Shown: positions 44,422-54,030 of the stretch, piece after piece
Numbering within the stretch: the stretch's first letter is position 1
Layout of the letters: every line of letters starts with the position of its first letter
Origin: an uncultured Clostridia bacterium
GTDB lineage: Bacteria; Bacillota; Clostridia; TANB77; CAG-508
DNA: 64,000 nt
Direction: 5' to 3'
Assembly (NCBI GenBank): GCA_948676835.1
Contig: CAPOZU010000012.1
Span: 1 to 64,000, forward strand
The notes under the pieces: model-generated
Seen by the model: the letters and a program-made list of their open reading frames with translations, nothing else
Told to the model about the DNA's origin: nothing
Database searches by the model: none
Program-made: the position numbers and the translations under genes

Positions 44422-45576
44422 ATGAAAATATTAATTGTCAGAATGTATGCTGATTTTTTGAATATAAAAAATTATAATTGCCAAGAAATAGGATTAGCCA
44501 AAGCGTTAATTAGAAAAGGAAATGTATGTGATATTGTATTGTATACAGAAAGCAAATTTTATGAGGAAGACATAATATTTGATGAAAGTAAAAAAATTCA
44601 TATTTATTATTTACCTGCAAAAAGAATATTAAAAAATGCTTTTTTTGATTTAAAATTATATGATATTACTTCAAATTATGATATTATACAAACTGCAGAA
44701 TATGATCAGATTGGTAATGTAAAACTAAGAAGAAAAGTAAATAATCATATGGTTATTTATCATGGACCATATTTATCAGAATATACAAAAGGATATAGCA
44801 AAAAATGTATTATTTCAGATTTATATTATTTGTTTAACCCAAAATATAAAAATACATTGTGTATATCCAAAAGCAATTTGGCAACAGAATTATTAAATAC
44901 TAAAGGGTTTAAAAATGTAACAACTGTTGGGGTAGGATTAGATGCAGAAAGATTTCAAAAATATATAGAATCATCTGAAAAAATAAAAGAACTAATAAAA
45001 ATTAAACAAGATAATAAGTTAAAATTTTTATTATACATTGGTAAAATTGAAGATAGAAGAAATATAATGTTTCTTTTTGATATTTTAAAAAATGTATCAG
45101 AAAAAGATAAAAATATAAGACTAATTCTTGTTGGAAAAGGTAATAAAGACTATGTAAATAAATGTTTTGAATATGCTAAAGAAAAAAATATATTTGATAA
45201 AATTATTTATATAGAATCAATGCCACAACAAGAATTACCTACTTTATATAAATGTTGTGATATTTTTTTACTACCAACACAATATGAAATATTTGGTATG
45301 GTTTTACTTGAAGCAATGTACTTTGGACTTCCACCAGTAACTACATTAAATGGAGGTTCAAGCACGTTAATAAATCATTTGGAAAATGGATTTATATGCG
45401 ATTTAAATGATATAAATTCGTGGACTAATGTGATTTTAGAACTTTTATATAATGAAAATAAAAGAATGGAAATATCACAAAAAGCATCTCAAAAAATAAA
45501 AGAGTGTTTTATGTGGGAAAAATTAGCAGACAAATTTATTGATGTATATAATAAAGTTTTGAACTCAGAAAGCTAA
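44422..45576 (+). CDS. Glycosyltransferase family 4
   Basis: 384-aa GT4 enzyme. The N-terminal half contains a weakly conserved acceptor domain (MVIYHGPYLSEYTKGYSKK), and the donor half includes LLYIGKIEDRRNIMFLFDIL, LILVGKGN, and LLPTQYEIFGMVLLEAMYFGLPPVTTLNGGS. The Glu-x7-Glu motif is thus present. It starts 9 bp after the radical SAM gene with AAGGTGATA upstream. Probably adds a sugar to the same repeat unit. Confidence 0.88.
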   Translation: MKILIVRMYADFLNIKNYNCQEIGLAKALIRKGNVCDIVLYTESKFYEEDIIFDESKKIHIYYLPAKRILKNAFFDLKLYDITSNYDIIQTAEYDQIGNVKLRRKVNNHMVIYHGPYLSEYTKGYSKKCIISDLYYLFNPKYKNTLCISKSNLATELLNTKGFKNVTTVGVGLDAERFQKYIESSEKIKELIKIKQDNKLKFLLYIGKIEDRRNIMFLFDILKNVSEKDKNIRLILVGKGNKDYVNKCFEYAKEKNIFDKIIYIESMPQQELPTLYKCCDIFLLPTQYEIFGMVLLEAMYFGLPPVTTLNGGSSTLINHLENGFICDLNDINSWTNVILELLYNENKRMEISQKASQKIKECFMWEKLADKFIDVYNKVLNSES

Positions 45577-45602
45577 TATAAGATATTAAAGAAAGGGAAT
45601 AT

Positions 45603-47010
45603 ATGAAAAGAGAAAATTTATTAATAAAAAATACACTTATTATATCAATAGGAAAAATTTGTACACAATTAATTACCTTTTTTTTATTACCTTTATATAC
45701 AGGAGTTTTATCTACACATGAATTTGGAATAGTTGATTTATTAAATACATTAGTATCTTTACTATTACCAATAATTACATTTAAAATAGAAGAAGCTATT
45801 TTTAGAGAAATGGTTGAAAATAGAGACAATAAACAAAATGAGAAAAAAATTGTATCTAACGGGTTATGTGCACTTTTAATACAAATTATAGTATTTCTAA
45901 TTTTATTTATTATAGCATACCAATTTATTCAAAATGATTATAAAATTTTCTTAGCAACAAATGTTATAGCATATGCTTTTTCGTCAGTATTTTTGCAAAT
46001 TTCACGTGGTTTTGGTGATAATGTAAAATATTCTATTGGAAGTTTTATTAGTGCATTATTTACAATAATTTTTAATGTTTTTTTCATAGTTGGTCTTAAA
46101 TTAGGTGCACAGGGAATGCTACTAGGAACATTATTAGGTCAAATTACTTGTACATTTTTTTTATTTTTAGGATTAAAAATTCACAATTATTTAGATTTTA
46201 AATTAGTTAGCTTAAATAAAATAAAAGATTTATTAAAATACTCAATTCCTTTAGTTCCGAACGCTATTTCATGGTGGATATTTAATGCATCTGATAGAGT
46301 AATTGTATCAACTTTTTTAGGAATAGCTAAAAATGGTATTTTAGCTGCTTGTTCAAAATTTTCATCTGCTTATGTAACAGTATATTATATATTCCATACA
46401 AGTTGGACAGAATCTGTTATGATGCATTTTAAAGATGATGATTTTGAAGAATATTTTAATAAGATGTTTAATACAATAATTGCTTTTTTTGCATCTTTAG
46501 CTATTGGAATTGTTGCTTGTATGCCATTTGTTTTTCCAATAATGATAAATTCAAATTATTCTGAAGGTTATAATTTAATTCCTATATTAATGATGGGGGC
46601 TTTATTTAATGCAGTTGTTGCACTTATGAGTTCTATATATTTAGCTAATAAAAACACCAAAACAATTGCTAATATATCTTTTATTTCAGCGCTAATTAAT
46701 ATTATAACTCATTTTGCTTTATTAAATTCATGTCGGTTTATATGCTGCTGCAATATCAACATTTATTGCTTATTTTAGTATGACAATAAATAGAATAAGG
46801 GATATAAATAAAAGATATTTTAAAATTATTATAGAAAAAAAAATAGTAATAAGTTTTCTTGTTGTATTAATTTTGGTTTTTTCTTTTTATTACATAAATA
46901 CAACTATTTTAAATGTACTATCATTAATAATAGCTGTTATATATGCAATTTTTATAAATAAAGATATAATACAATCAGCTTTTAAAATTATAATAAAAAA
47001 ATTAAAGTGA
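45603..47010 (+). pseudogene. Wzx-type oligosaccharide flippase, interrupted by one extra base
   Basis: MOP-family flippase of 468 residues if one base is removed. The first 377 codons give about 10 membrane segments (NTLIISIGKICTQLITFFLLPLYTG opening, residues 10-34), then an extra C at 46734 forms an in-frame CGG and shifts the frame; the continuation, GLYAAAISTFIAYFSMTINRIRDI, ends the last helices. It would move lipid-linked repeat units across the membrane. No other defects are seen, and it lies correctly between GT4 and GT genes. Confidence 0.8.
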
Positions 47011-47018
47011 GAGAAAAT

Positions 47019-47912
47019 ATGTTAGAATTTTTGTATAAATTTGTTACTCCATGGGCAATAGCTAATAAATATGAAATATTAAAAAACAGGTTAATAGGAG
47101 TAATAGCAAATTGGATATATCCAATTTATTGTTACATAGTTCCTTTGAAAAATATGGAAAAAAATGAAGAAGCGCCTAAAATAATAATATCTTTAACTTC
47201 ATTTCCAAATAGAATAAATAAAATACATTTATGTATTAATAGTCTTTTAAGACAAAAAACTAAAGCAGATAAAGTTATTTTATGGCTAGCAAAAGAACAA
47301 TTCGAAAATAGGAAGTTACCACATAAGTTACTAAATTTAGAAAAAAAAGGTTTGGAAATAAGATATTGTGATGATTTACGTTCATATAAAAAAATATTTT
47401 ATACGGCTCAACAATATACTGAAAGCATAATTGTAACTGCAGATGATGATACTTTGTATCCAGAACTTTGGCTTGACAACTTATTAAGAACTCATGAGAA
47501 ATTTGATAAATGTGTTGTTTGCTATAGAGCACATGAGATAATATTTGATGAAAATAAAAATATTAGTTCATATAGTAATTGGAATAGTTTATCACCTAAT
47601 TATAAAGGACCATCATTTAACTTAGTTGCAATAGGAGTTGGAGGTATTTTATATCCTTCTAAGTTTTTTGAAAATGTAGAATTCGATTTTAACACAATAA
47701 AAGAAATTTGCCTAACAACTGATGATTTATGGCTAAAAGCTATAAGTATGGTAAAAGGATATAAAGTTGTTAAAGTTAATGAAAATTCTAAAGAATGGTT
47801 TACAATAAAACAAACTCAAAAAATAAAATTAGCATCAGAAAATGTTGATAATAACAATAAAAATGATATTGCTATGAAAAAATTAATAAATTATTATAAT
47901 CTTAATTTTTAA
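47019..47912 (+). CDS. Glycosyltransferase (GT-A-like) of the exopolysaccharide operon
   Basis: 297 aa. IIISLTSFPNRINKIHLCINSLLRQ opens a GT-A nucleotide-binding fold (residues 50-74), VTADDDTLYPELWLDNLL contains the D-x-D-type metal motif, and TDDLWLKAISMVKGYKVVKV lies near the acceptor site. The family resembles the GT2-like exopolysaccharide transferases of Bacillota. I prefer ATG 47019 because the in-frame GTG at 47007 overlaps the preceding stop (AAGTGA); the ribosome site is weak in both cases. Linked by 9 bp to the flippase. Confidence 0.78.
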   Translation: MLEFLYKFVTPWAIANKYEILKNRLIGVIANWIYPIYCYIVPLKNMEKNEEAPKIIISLTSFPNRINKIHLCINSLLRQKTKADKVILWLAKEQFENRKLPHKLLNLEKKGLEIRYCDDLRSYKKIFYTAQQYTESIIVTADDDTLYPELWLDNLLRTHEKFDKCVVCYRAHEIIFDENKNISSYSNWNSLSPNYKGPSFNLVAIGVGGILYPSKFFENVEFDFNTIKEICLTTDDLWLKAISMVKGYKVVKVNENSKEWFTIKQTQKIKLASENVDNNNKNDIAMKKLINYYNLNF

Positions 47913-47943
47913 TTATAATCATTGGGATACTTAGGAGGAAAAA

Positions 47944-49209
47944 ATGAATAGTAAAATAAAGGGTAGTTATTTTTTTGGAACAATTGGAATCATTATGATA
48001 TTAATTTTCACATTCTTTTTAGATTTTAGGAAAAGTATTTTTGGTTCTACAAGTGTAGCACATATTTTTGCTATAATAGGGTTCATATTTTTAATAATGG
48101 GCACTTCTAAAAGTTCTCCTAAAATAGCTGTAGTTGATTGTATTTGGTTTATTACAATTTTATTTGTTATTCCTTCAAATAATTATGGTTATATAGTAAA
48201 ATATATTTTTGGATTAATATTATTAATTACATTTAATAGAAATATTGATTTCAGTAAGACTTTTATTAAAGTAATATATATTTTAGGAATAATATTTACA
48301 ATCAGCACAATGATATTTTATTTAAATCCTAATATATATATTAATAAAATTGTACCTAATTTAAATGATTATTTGAGAACAGATGCAATTATAATGATAA
48401 AAACTAATAGGCAGCCAGGTCTAACAGGACATTATAGTACTAATGGAATGTATCTTGCGATAGGACTTGGAGGTGCATTAACATCATTTATTGCTTTTAA
48501 CAAAAAAAAATCAATAAGATATTTAAATTTATTTTGGATTGTATTAATAATTGCAGCATTGTTATTAATAGGAAAAAGAGCTCATTTAGTGTTTTCAATT
48601 TTATCAATGTTTGTTGTTATATGGTATTATAAATGTGATAAGAAGAAAGATAGACTAAAGAAATTTATAGGAATTATTATTATTTTAGCTATAGGAGTAT
48701 ATATAGCTATTACAAAAATACCAGCATTAAATAATACACTTAATAGATTTATTCAAACTGCCGAGAGTGGTGATTTCTTGATGTCAAGAGGAATGTTTTA
48801 TCAAATTTCAATGCAATATTTTTTTGAAAAACCTATTATGGGAAATGGATGGGAATATATGATGTCTAATGTGTTAGACCATAATGTACATAATGTTTAT
48901 ATACAGTTATTAGCAGAAACAGGGCTAATAGGATTTATAGTATTTAGTTCACTATTTGTATATGGAATAGTAAATACAATTAAAATTATGAAAGCTTTTA
49001 TAATAAAAAAAATGAATTTTAGTGATAATGAAAAAATAGCTATAATTTTTTCACTATATTATCAAATATTTTTCGTAATATATTGTATGACTGGAAATCC
49101 TCTGTATGATGAACAAACATTTTTAATTTATATGATTTCATATGGAATGATGTTAAATTTAAAAAGTAAATACATAAAAGAAATGAAGGAGAAGAACGAA
49201 AATGGATAA
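47944..49209 (+). CDS. O-antigen ligase/polymerase-like membrane protein (Wzy)
   Basis: 421-aa protein with about 10-12 hydrophobic segments and a large extracytoplasmic loop (about 125-160, then 270-310 with RGMFYQISMQYFFEKPIMGNGWEY). The loop with G-N-G-W and H-N-V-H-N-V-Y-I-Q-L-L-A-E-T-G-L-I-G is diagnostic of the O-antigen ligase/polymerase family. It should polymerise the repeat units outside the membrane. GTTAGGAGG precedes the ATG; it overlaps the next gene by 8 bp. Confidence 0.88.
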   Translation: MNSKIKGSYFFGTIGIIMILIFTFFLDFRKSIFGSTSVAHIFAIIGFIFLIMGTSKSSPKIAVVDCIWFITILFVIPSNNYGYIVKYIFGLILLITFNRNIDFSKTFIKVIYILGIIFTISTMIFYLNPNIYINKIVPNLNDYLRTDAIIMIKTNRQPGLTGHYSTNGMYLAIGLGGALTSFIAFNKKKSIRYLNLFWIVLIIAALLLIGKRAHLVFSILSMFVVIWYYKCDKKKDRLKKFIGIIIILAIGVYIAITKIPALNNTLNRFIQTAESGDFLMSRGMFYQISMQYFFEKPIMGNGWEYMMSNVLDHNVHNVYIQLLAETGLIGFIVFSSLFVYGIVNTIKIMKAFIIKKMNFSDNEKIAIIFSLYYQIFFVIYCMTGNPLYDEQTFLIYMISYGMMLNLKSKYIKEMKEKNENG

Positions 49210-50287
49210 AAAAATGCATATTTTAACATTTCATAATGCAATTAATTATGGAGCAGTTTTACAGTGTTATGCTTTATATAAAACAATAAATAAAAATTAT
49301 GAATGTGATGTAATAAATTATACAAGTGCTTCAGTTAGCGATAGATATAAAATTTTTGGAAAAAATTGTTTAAAGAAAAAAGAGCTAAAGGATACTTTAA
49401 AAAAAATCATTGGATATAGTAATAATAAAAAGAAAGAGAAAAAATTTAAATTATTTAGAGAAAAATATATAAAATTTAGTAAAAACTATAGTATTGAAGA
49501 TATACAAAAAGAAACTTGGAATGAAAATGATTATTTTATTGTAGGTAGTGATCAAGTATGGAATTTATCTTTAATAAGAAATGACTATACATATTTTTTA
49601 GACTTTTTAGATGGAAAATGTAACAATAGATATTCTTATGCTGCTAGTTTTGGAACATCAGTTACTGACAACGATATAAAAAAATCTAGAAAATATTTAG
49701 AAAAATTTAAAAAAATTTCTGTACGTGAGAAGTCAGCAAAAGAAATTTTAGATAAAAATAATTTAGAATGTGAAAATAATGTAGATCCAGTATTTTTATT
49801 ATCAAAAGATGAATGGAAAAATATTGCTAAAAAGAATGAAGAAGAAAATAAATATATTTTGATATATTTATTACAAGGATCTGATGTATTTTTAAAGAAA
49901 GCAATTAAATATGCAGAAGAAAATAATCTTAAAGTTGTAATTTTATCTACTGGTTTAAAAAGAAAATATAATGCAGAATATATTGCAGCATGTTCACCAG
50001 AAGAATTTTTAGGATATTTTATTAATGCAGAAACAGTTTTTACAAATTCATTTCATGGAATATCATTTTCAATACTATTTAATAAAAAATTTTATTATGA
50101 ACTACAAAAAAATGGTAGTAAGACTAATAGTAGATTAATGAATATAATTAGTCTGTTTAATTTAGAAAGTCAAAATTCAGAATTATATGATTCAATTACA
50201 CAGTTAAGTAACATTAATTATGAAAATGTTAATCATATAATTGGAGTAGAAAGAGATAAGAGTATCAAATATTTAAATAATATTTAA
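49202..50287 (+). CDS. Polysaccharide pyruvyl transferase family protein
   Basis: 361 aa. ILTFHNAINYGAVLQCYALYK, FIVGSDQVWNLSLIRN, YAASFGTS and ETVFTNSFHGISFSILFNKKFYY are the family hallmarks. Members transfer pyruvate from PEP to sugar hydroxyls to make acidic ketals, or act as related glycosyl-ketal enzymes. It is followed by an Fe-S protein that usually accompanies it in Clostridia. It overlaps the polymerase gene by 8 bp. Confidence 0.9.
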   Translation: MDKKMHILTFHNAINYGAVLQCYALYKTINKNYECDVINYTSASVSDRYKIFGKNCLKKKELKDTLKKIIGYSNNKKKEKKFKLFREKYIKFSKNYSIEDIQKETWNENDYFIVGSDQVWNLSLIRNDYTYFLDFLDGKCNNRYSYAASFGTSVTDNDIKKSRKYLEKFKKISVREKSAKEILDKNNLECENNVDPVFLLSKDEWKNIAKKNEEENKYILIYLLQGSDVFLKKAIKYAEENNLKVVILSTGLKRKYNAEYIAACSPEEFLGYFINAETVFTNSFHGISFSILFNKKFYYELQKNGSKTNSRLMNIISLFNLESQNSELYDSITQLSNINYENVNHIIGVERDKSIKYLNNI

Positions 50288-50315
50288 TTTTATCATGAAA
50301 GGATGTATGGATATT

Positions 50316-51491
50316 ATGAGTAATTGTATGGTACAAGACAAAAAGAATGAATGTTGTGGTTGCAGTATATGTATGAAAATCTGTCCAGTTAACGCAATAA
50401 AAATGGAAGTTGATGAAGAGGGATTTTCTTATCCACAAATAGATAAAAATAAATGTATTAATTGTGGGTTATGCAAAAAAAATTGTGCCTTTGCTAACAA
50501 CGATAATGACAATAAGGATAATACTATAGAAAAAGCATATTTAGCCAAACATAAAAAAGAAGATATACGTATGAATAGTAGAAGTGGGGGAATATTTGTT
50601 TCTGCTTCAGATTGGATATTAAAATTAAATGGGGTTGTATATGGTTGTATTTTAGATGAAAATATGAGAGCCAAGCATGTAAGAGCGACAAAGGTTGAAG
50701 ATAGGAACAAAATGTGTAAGTCAAAATATGTAGAAAGTAATGTTAATAATACTTTTGAAGAAGTGGAAGAAGATTTAAAAAATGGAAAAAAAGTTTTATA
50801 TTCTGGTACAGGTTGTCAAATTGATAGTTTAATTAAATTTCTAAAATATAAAAAAGCAAATATAGAAAATTTGTATACAATAGATATTGTTTGCCATGGA
50901 TGTGTTAGTTCACAATTATATAATGAATATATAGAATGGCTAGAAAAGAAACATCATGGAAAAATTACTAATTTTGAATTTAGGGATAAAACAGTATGTG
51001 GATGGGATGGACACAAGGAATCATATGTAGTTAATGGAAGGAAATTTTCTAATTCAATTTATAGAAATATTTTTTACACAAATTTGGCTTTAAGACCATC
51101 ATGCTATAATTGTAAATATGCTAATATAGTTCATAAATCTGATTTGACGATTGCAGATGCTTGGGGAATTGATAATGTTTCACCTGAATTTAATGATAAT
51201 AAAGGTGTTTCAATGTTTTTGGTACAGAGTCAAAAAGGAAATGAATTACTAGAAGTAATAAAAAGTGAATGTGATGTTATAGAAACTGATTTAAAAAAAG
51301 TGTTACAACCTAATCAGCAAAGACCAACGCCTTTGAAAAATAATAGAGATGAATTTTGGGATATTTATAATAAAAAAGGATTTAATGGAATACTAAAAAA
51401 ATATGGAATTTCTTATAAAAAAGAAATAAAATTTCAAATAAAATATAAAATGAGACAATTAATTAACAAAAGAAAGCAATATTTACCATAA
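50316..51491 (+). CDS. F420-hydrogenase beta-like Fe-S protein paired with pyruvyl transferase
   Basis: 391 aa. Two 4Fe-4S ferredoxin motifs open it (CCGCSICMKICP near 11-22 and CINCGLCKKNC near 45-55), followed by the FrhB_FdhB N- and C-terminal domains with LYSGTGCQIDSLIKFLK and CHGCVSS. This type sits next to pyruvyl transferases in many polysaccharide operons and may reduce a sugar or cofactor. The start is uncertain among in-frame ATGs at 50295, 50307 and 50316; AAAGGA is best spaced for 50316. Confidence 0.85.
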   Translation: MSNCMVQDKKNECCGCSICMKICPVNAIKMEVDEEGFSYPQIDKNKCINCGLCKKNCAFANNDNDNKDNTIEKAYLAKHKKEDIRMNSRSGGIFVSASDWILKLNGVVYGCILDENMRAKHVRATKVEDRNKMCKSKYVESNVNNTFEEVEEDLKNGKKVLYSGTGCQIDSLIKFLKYKKANIENLYTIDIVCHGCVSSQLYNEYIEWLEKKHHGKITNFEFRDKTVCGWDGHKESYVVNGRKFSNSIYRNIFYTNLALRPSCYNCKYANIVHKSDLTIADAWGIDNVSPEFNDNKGVSMFLVQSQKGNELLEVIKSECDVIETDLKKVLQPNQQRPTPLKNNRDEFWDIYNKKGFNGILKKYGISYKKEIKFQIKYKMRQLINKRKQYLP

Positions 51492-51507
51492 TTGTAAAGG
51501 AGATAAT

Positions 51508-51973
51508 ATGGGACTACTTTGGAAAACTAAAAAATTTTTTCAAGATATAAAGTATAGAAAAGTTCATTTAGAAAAAAATAGTAGAATTAATTTAGGTGTA
51601 AGAATAAGTAATCCAAAAAACTTGTATATAGGAAGTAACACATATATAAATCGGAGGGGATATTGTAATTGGAGAAAATTCAAAAATAGTTATTGGAAAT
51701 GATTGTTTAATTTCTTATAATGTTCATTTAAGAACAACATTTCACAATTATATAAATAAAAATGAGCTCATAAGAAAACAAGGAATGTCTGAAAAAAATA
51801 TCATAATAGAAAATGATGTTTGGATTGGTTACGGTGCACAAATTATGGCTGGAGTTATATTGCATAAAGGATGTGTTGTCGGTGCAGGAGCAATAGTAAC
51901 TAAAGATATTCCAGAATATGCAGTTGTAGCAGGTGTACCTGCGAAAATTATAAAATATAGAAATGATAATTAA
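51508..51973 (+). pseudogene. Left-handed beta-helix acyltransferase, interrupted by one extra base
   Basis: A maltose/galactoside acetyltransferase-like protein of 154 residues if one base is removed. The first frame (LGVRISNPKNLYIGSNTYIN) ends early; the second continues with GDIVIGENSKIVIGNDCLIS, then IIIENDVWIGYGAQIMAGV and GAGAIVTKDIPEYAVVAGVPA, the hexapeptide-repeat acyltransferase core with its coenzyme A site. The shift is an extra C at 51652, making an in-frame CGG before a Gly codon. It would O-acetylate the polysaccharide. The N-terminal ribosome site is AAAGGAG. Confidence 0.8.
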
Positions 51974-51996
51974 TAAAAGAAAGGAAATAAAATAAA

Positions 51997-53163
51997 ATGA
52001 AAATTGCTGTAGCAGGAACAGGATATGTTGGGCTATCAATAGCAACATTATTAAGTCAAAAAAATGAAGTGGTTGCATTAGATGTAATACCAGAGAAAGT
52101 ACAAATGATTAATGATAGAGTTTCTCCAATAAAGGATAATGAAATTGAAGACTTTTTTGTAAATAAAGACTTAAATTTAAAAGCAACTTTAGATTATAAA
52201 GAAGCTTTTGAAGGTGCTAAATTTGTGGTTATTAGTACACCAACAAATTATGATGATGTAATGAATCATTTTGATACATCAAGTGTGGAAGATATAATAC
52301 AAAAAGTTATTAATATGGGAATTGATACAACTATGGTTGTTAAATCAACAATACCCGTTGGATTTATAGAATCAATAAAAGAAAAGTATAAAATAGATAA
52401 TATAATGTTTTCGCCAGAATTTTTAAGAGAAGGAAAAGCTTTATATGATAATTTATATCCTTCTAGAATCATAGTTGGCGAAAAAAGCAAAAGAGCTGAA
52501 GAATTTGCTAATCTTTTAAAAGAAGCAGCGAAAAAAGAAAACATAGAAGTTAAATTTATGGAAAGCACAGAAGCAGAGGCAGTTAAGCTTTTTGCTAATA
52601 CGTATTTGGCATTAAGAGTTTCTTACTTTAACGAATTAGATACTTATGCTGAGATAAAAGGCTTAAATACGAAAGATATAATTGATGGAGTTTGTTTAGA
52701 TCCACGAATAGGTAGTCATTATAATAATCCTTCATTTGGATATGGAGGATATTGTTTACCTAAAGATACAAAACAATTATTAGCAAATTTTAATAATGTA
52801 CCTCAAAATTTAATTAGAGCAATTGTTAGATCTAATAGAACAAGAAAGAAACATATAACAGAAATGGTTATGCAAAAAGATCCAGAAACAGTTGGTATTT
52901 ATAGATTAACAATGAAATTGGCATCAGATAATTTTAGAGCAAGTGCAATACAAGGTGTAATTGAAAGATTAAAAGAGGAAGATGTTGAAATTATAATTTA
53001 TGAACCAACATTAAAAGAAAAAGAATTTAATGGATGCAAAGTAGTAAATGATTTTGAAGAATTTTCTAAAAAGTCAGATGTTATAATTGCTAATAGATTA
53101 GAAGAAAGTTTAAATCCTGTAAAAGATAAAGTATATACGAGGGATATATATAGTAAGGATTAA
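51997..53163 (+). CDS. ugd: UDP-glucose 6-dehydrogenase
   Basis: 388-aa nucleotide-sugar dehydrogenase that oxidises UDP-glucose to UDP-glucuronate through two NAD-dependent steps. The Rossmann motif is GTGYVGLSIATLLS (residues 7-20), and FSPEFLREG and GYGGYCLPKDTKQ with catalytic Cys253 are present. In the centre ANTYLALRVSYFNELDTYAE is typical. It should supply an acidic sugar for the polymer built by the operon, which it ends; a terminator follows. Confidence 0.93.
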   Translation: MKIAVAGTGYVGLSIATLLSQKNEVVALDVIPEKVQMINDRVSPIKDNEIEDFFVNKDLNLKATLDYKEAFEGAKFVVISTPTNYDDVMNHFDTSSVEDIIQKVINMGIDTTMVVKSTIPVGFIESIKEKYKIDNIMFSPEFLREGKALYDNLYPSRIIVGEKSKRAEEFANLLKEAAKKENIEVKFMESTEAEAVKLFANTYLALRVSYFNELDTYAEIKGLNTKDIIDGVCLDPRIGSHYNNPSFGYGGYCLPKDTKQLLANFNNVPQNLIRAIVRSNRTRKKHITEMVMQKDPETVGIYRLTMKLASDNFRASAIQGVIERLKEEDVEIIIYEPTLKEKEFNGCKVVNDFEEFSKKSDVIIANRLEESLNPVKDKVYTRDIYSKD

Positions 53164-53172
53164 TATAAAAAA

Positions 53173-53221
53173 GAAAAAGCTATGAAGAAAAACAATTTTA
53201 GTTAACTTCATAGTTTTTTTA
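53173..53221 (+). terminator. Terminator of the exopolysaccharide operon
   Basis: AAGCTATGAAG pairs with CTTCATAGTTT across an 18-nt AT-rich loop, ending in TTTTTTTATTTTA. Confidence 0.75.
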
Positions 53222-53231
53222 TTTTAAATTA

Positions 53232-53749
53232 TTAGTTAAATAATTTAATTATATTTTTTAATAGTATTTCTAAATTTTTTAGATAAACATTAGCATTATG
53301 GCTATTACAGATATATTCACATAATTTAAATTTATCTAATGTAAAAATTTCATTTGGAACCCCATAATCATCAACTTTAGTATGAGAGTCATAGAATTCA
53401 CTATAATTAAAATCAGAAGGTAATTCTGATTGATTTTCTATTCCTATCTTATAAATTTTGCCTTCAATAGGAGGAAGAGTATATGTAAAATATTTTGAAG
53501 TAATTATATTATCTTTGTTAGTGTCACAATCATATAATAAACCAATTTTTTTATTAAATAAATTTTGTCAGTTTCTCCTTTAACCAATAAAATTTTAGTT
53601 TCAGATTGAAAATTACTACTATTAAATGCATTCTTAATTAATTTGACTGAATTTAAATTATAATATTTAGTTTCATCATTAATTGTAAAATCAACTCTTA
53701 AATTTTCGACTTTAGTATTATTAAAAATCTCTAAATTGTCTATTTTCAT
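53232..53749 (-). pseudogene. TOPRIM-like protein, frameshifted in an A-run
   Basis: About 172 codons on the minus strand if one A is added. The first frame (from ATG 53749, after AAAGGAG) contains ILLVKGETDKIYLIKK, the TOPRIM motif with the conserved Glu replaced by Lys. At a run of seven A near 53553 the frame slips; the continuation reads IGLLYDCDTNKDN, giving the TOPRIM D-x-D. TOPRIM domains cut or bind DNA in OLD-type defence nucleases. It is divergent from the NTPase gene and may be its partner. Frame length (518 bp) fits one lost base. Confidence 0.55.
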
Positions 53750-53891
53750 ATTTAACACTCCTTTATAAAATTTGTATAATTATAACGTATTTTTATAAAA
53801 TGTTAAAATTGGTAAAAGAATCTTATTTTTTAATAAAAAACGAAAATTCAAATAAAAATTTACGTTTTTTGATATAAAATGTCAAATTATG

Positions 53892-53920
53892 TTGACTATT
53901 GTAAAGATACTGTGTATAAT
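53892..53920 (+). promoter_or_regulatory. Promoter of the YobI-like NTPase gene
   Basis: TTGACT at 53892-53897, a 17-bp spacer and TATAAT at 53915-53920 with TGTG before it (extended -10). Confidence 0.7.
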
Positions 53921-53986
53921 ATCTTTGTATTGCAAAAGTATTATGAGATATAGATAAAATGTTTTTTAGAAAAAATTTACTAAAGA

Positions 53987-54014
53987 AGAGAGATGTAGAT
54001 TCTCTCTTTTTTTA
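53987..54014 (+). terminator. Leader terminator in front of the NTPase gene
   Basis: Perfect AGAGAGA (53987-53993) / TCTCTCT (54001-54007) stem with a 7-nt loop, followed by seven T. It lies between the promoter and the likely start codon at 54031, so transcripts should often stop here unless the hairpin is prevented. Confidence 0.7.
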
Positions 54015-54030
54015 TAGATATGGAGATATT

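Noticed and set aside
53959..54030. Start of the NTPase at ATG 53959
   Set aside because: The stretch has no ribosome site and contains an intrinsic terminator; ATG 54031 follows TGGAG.
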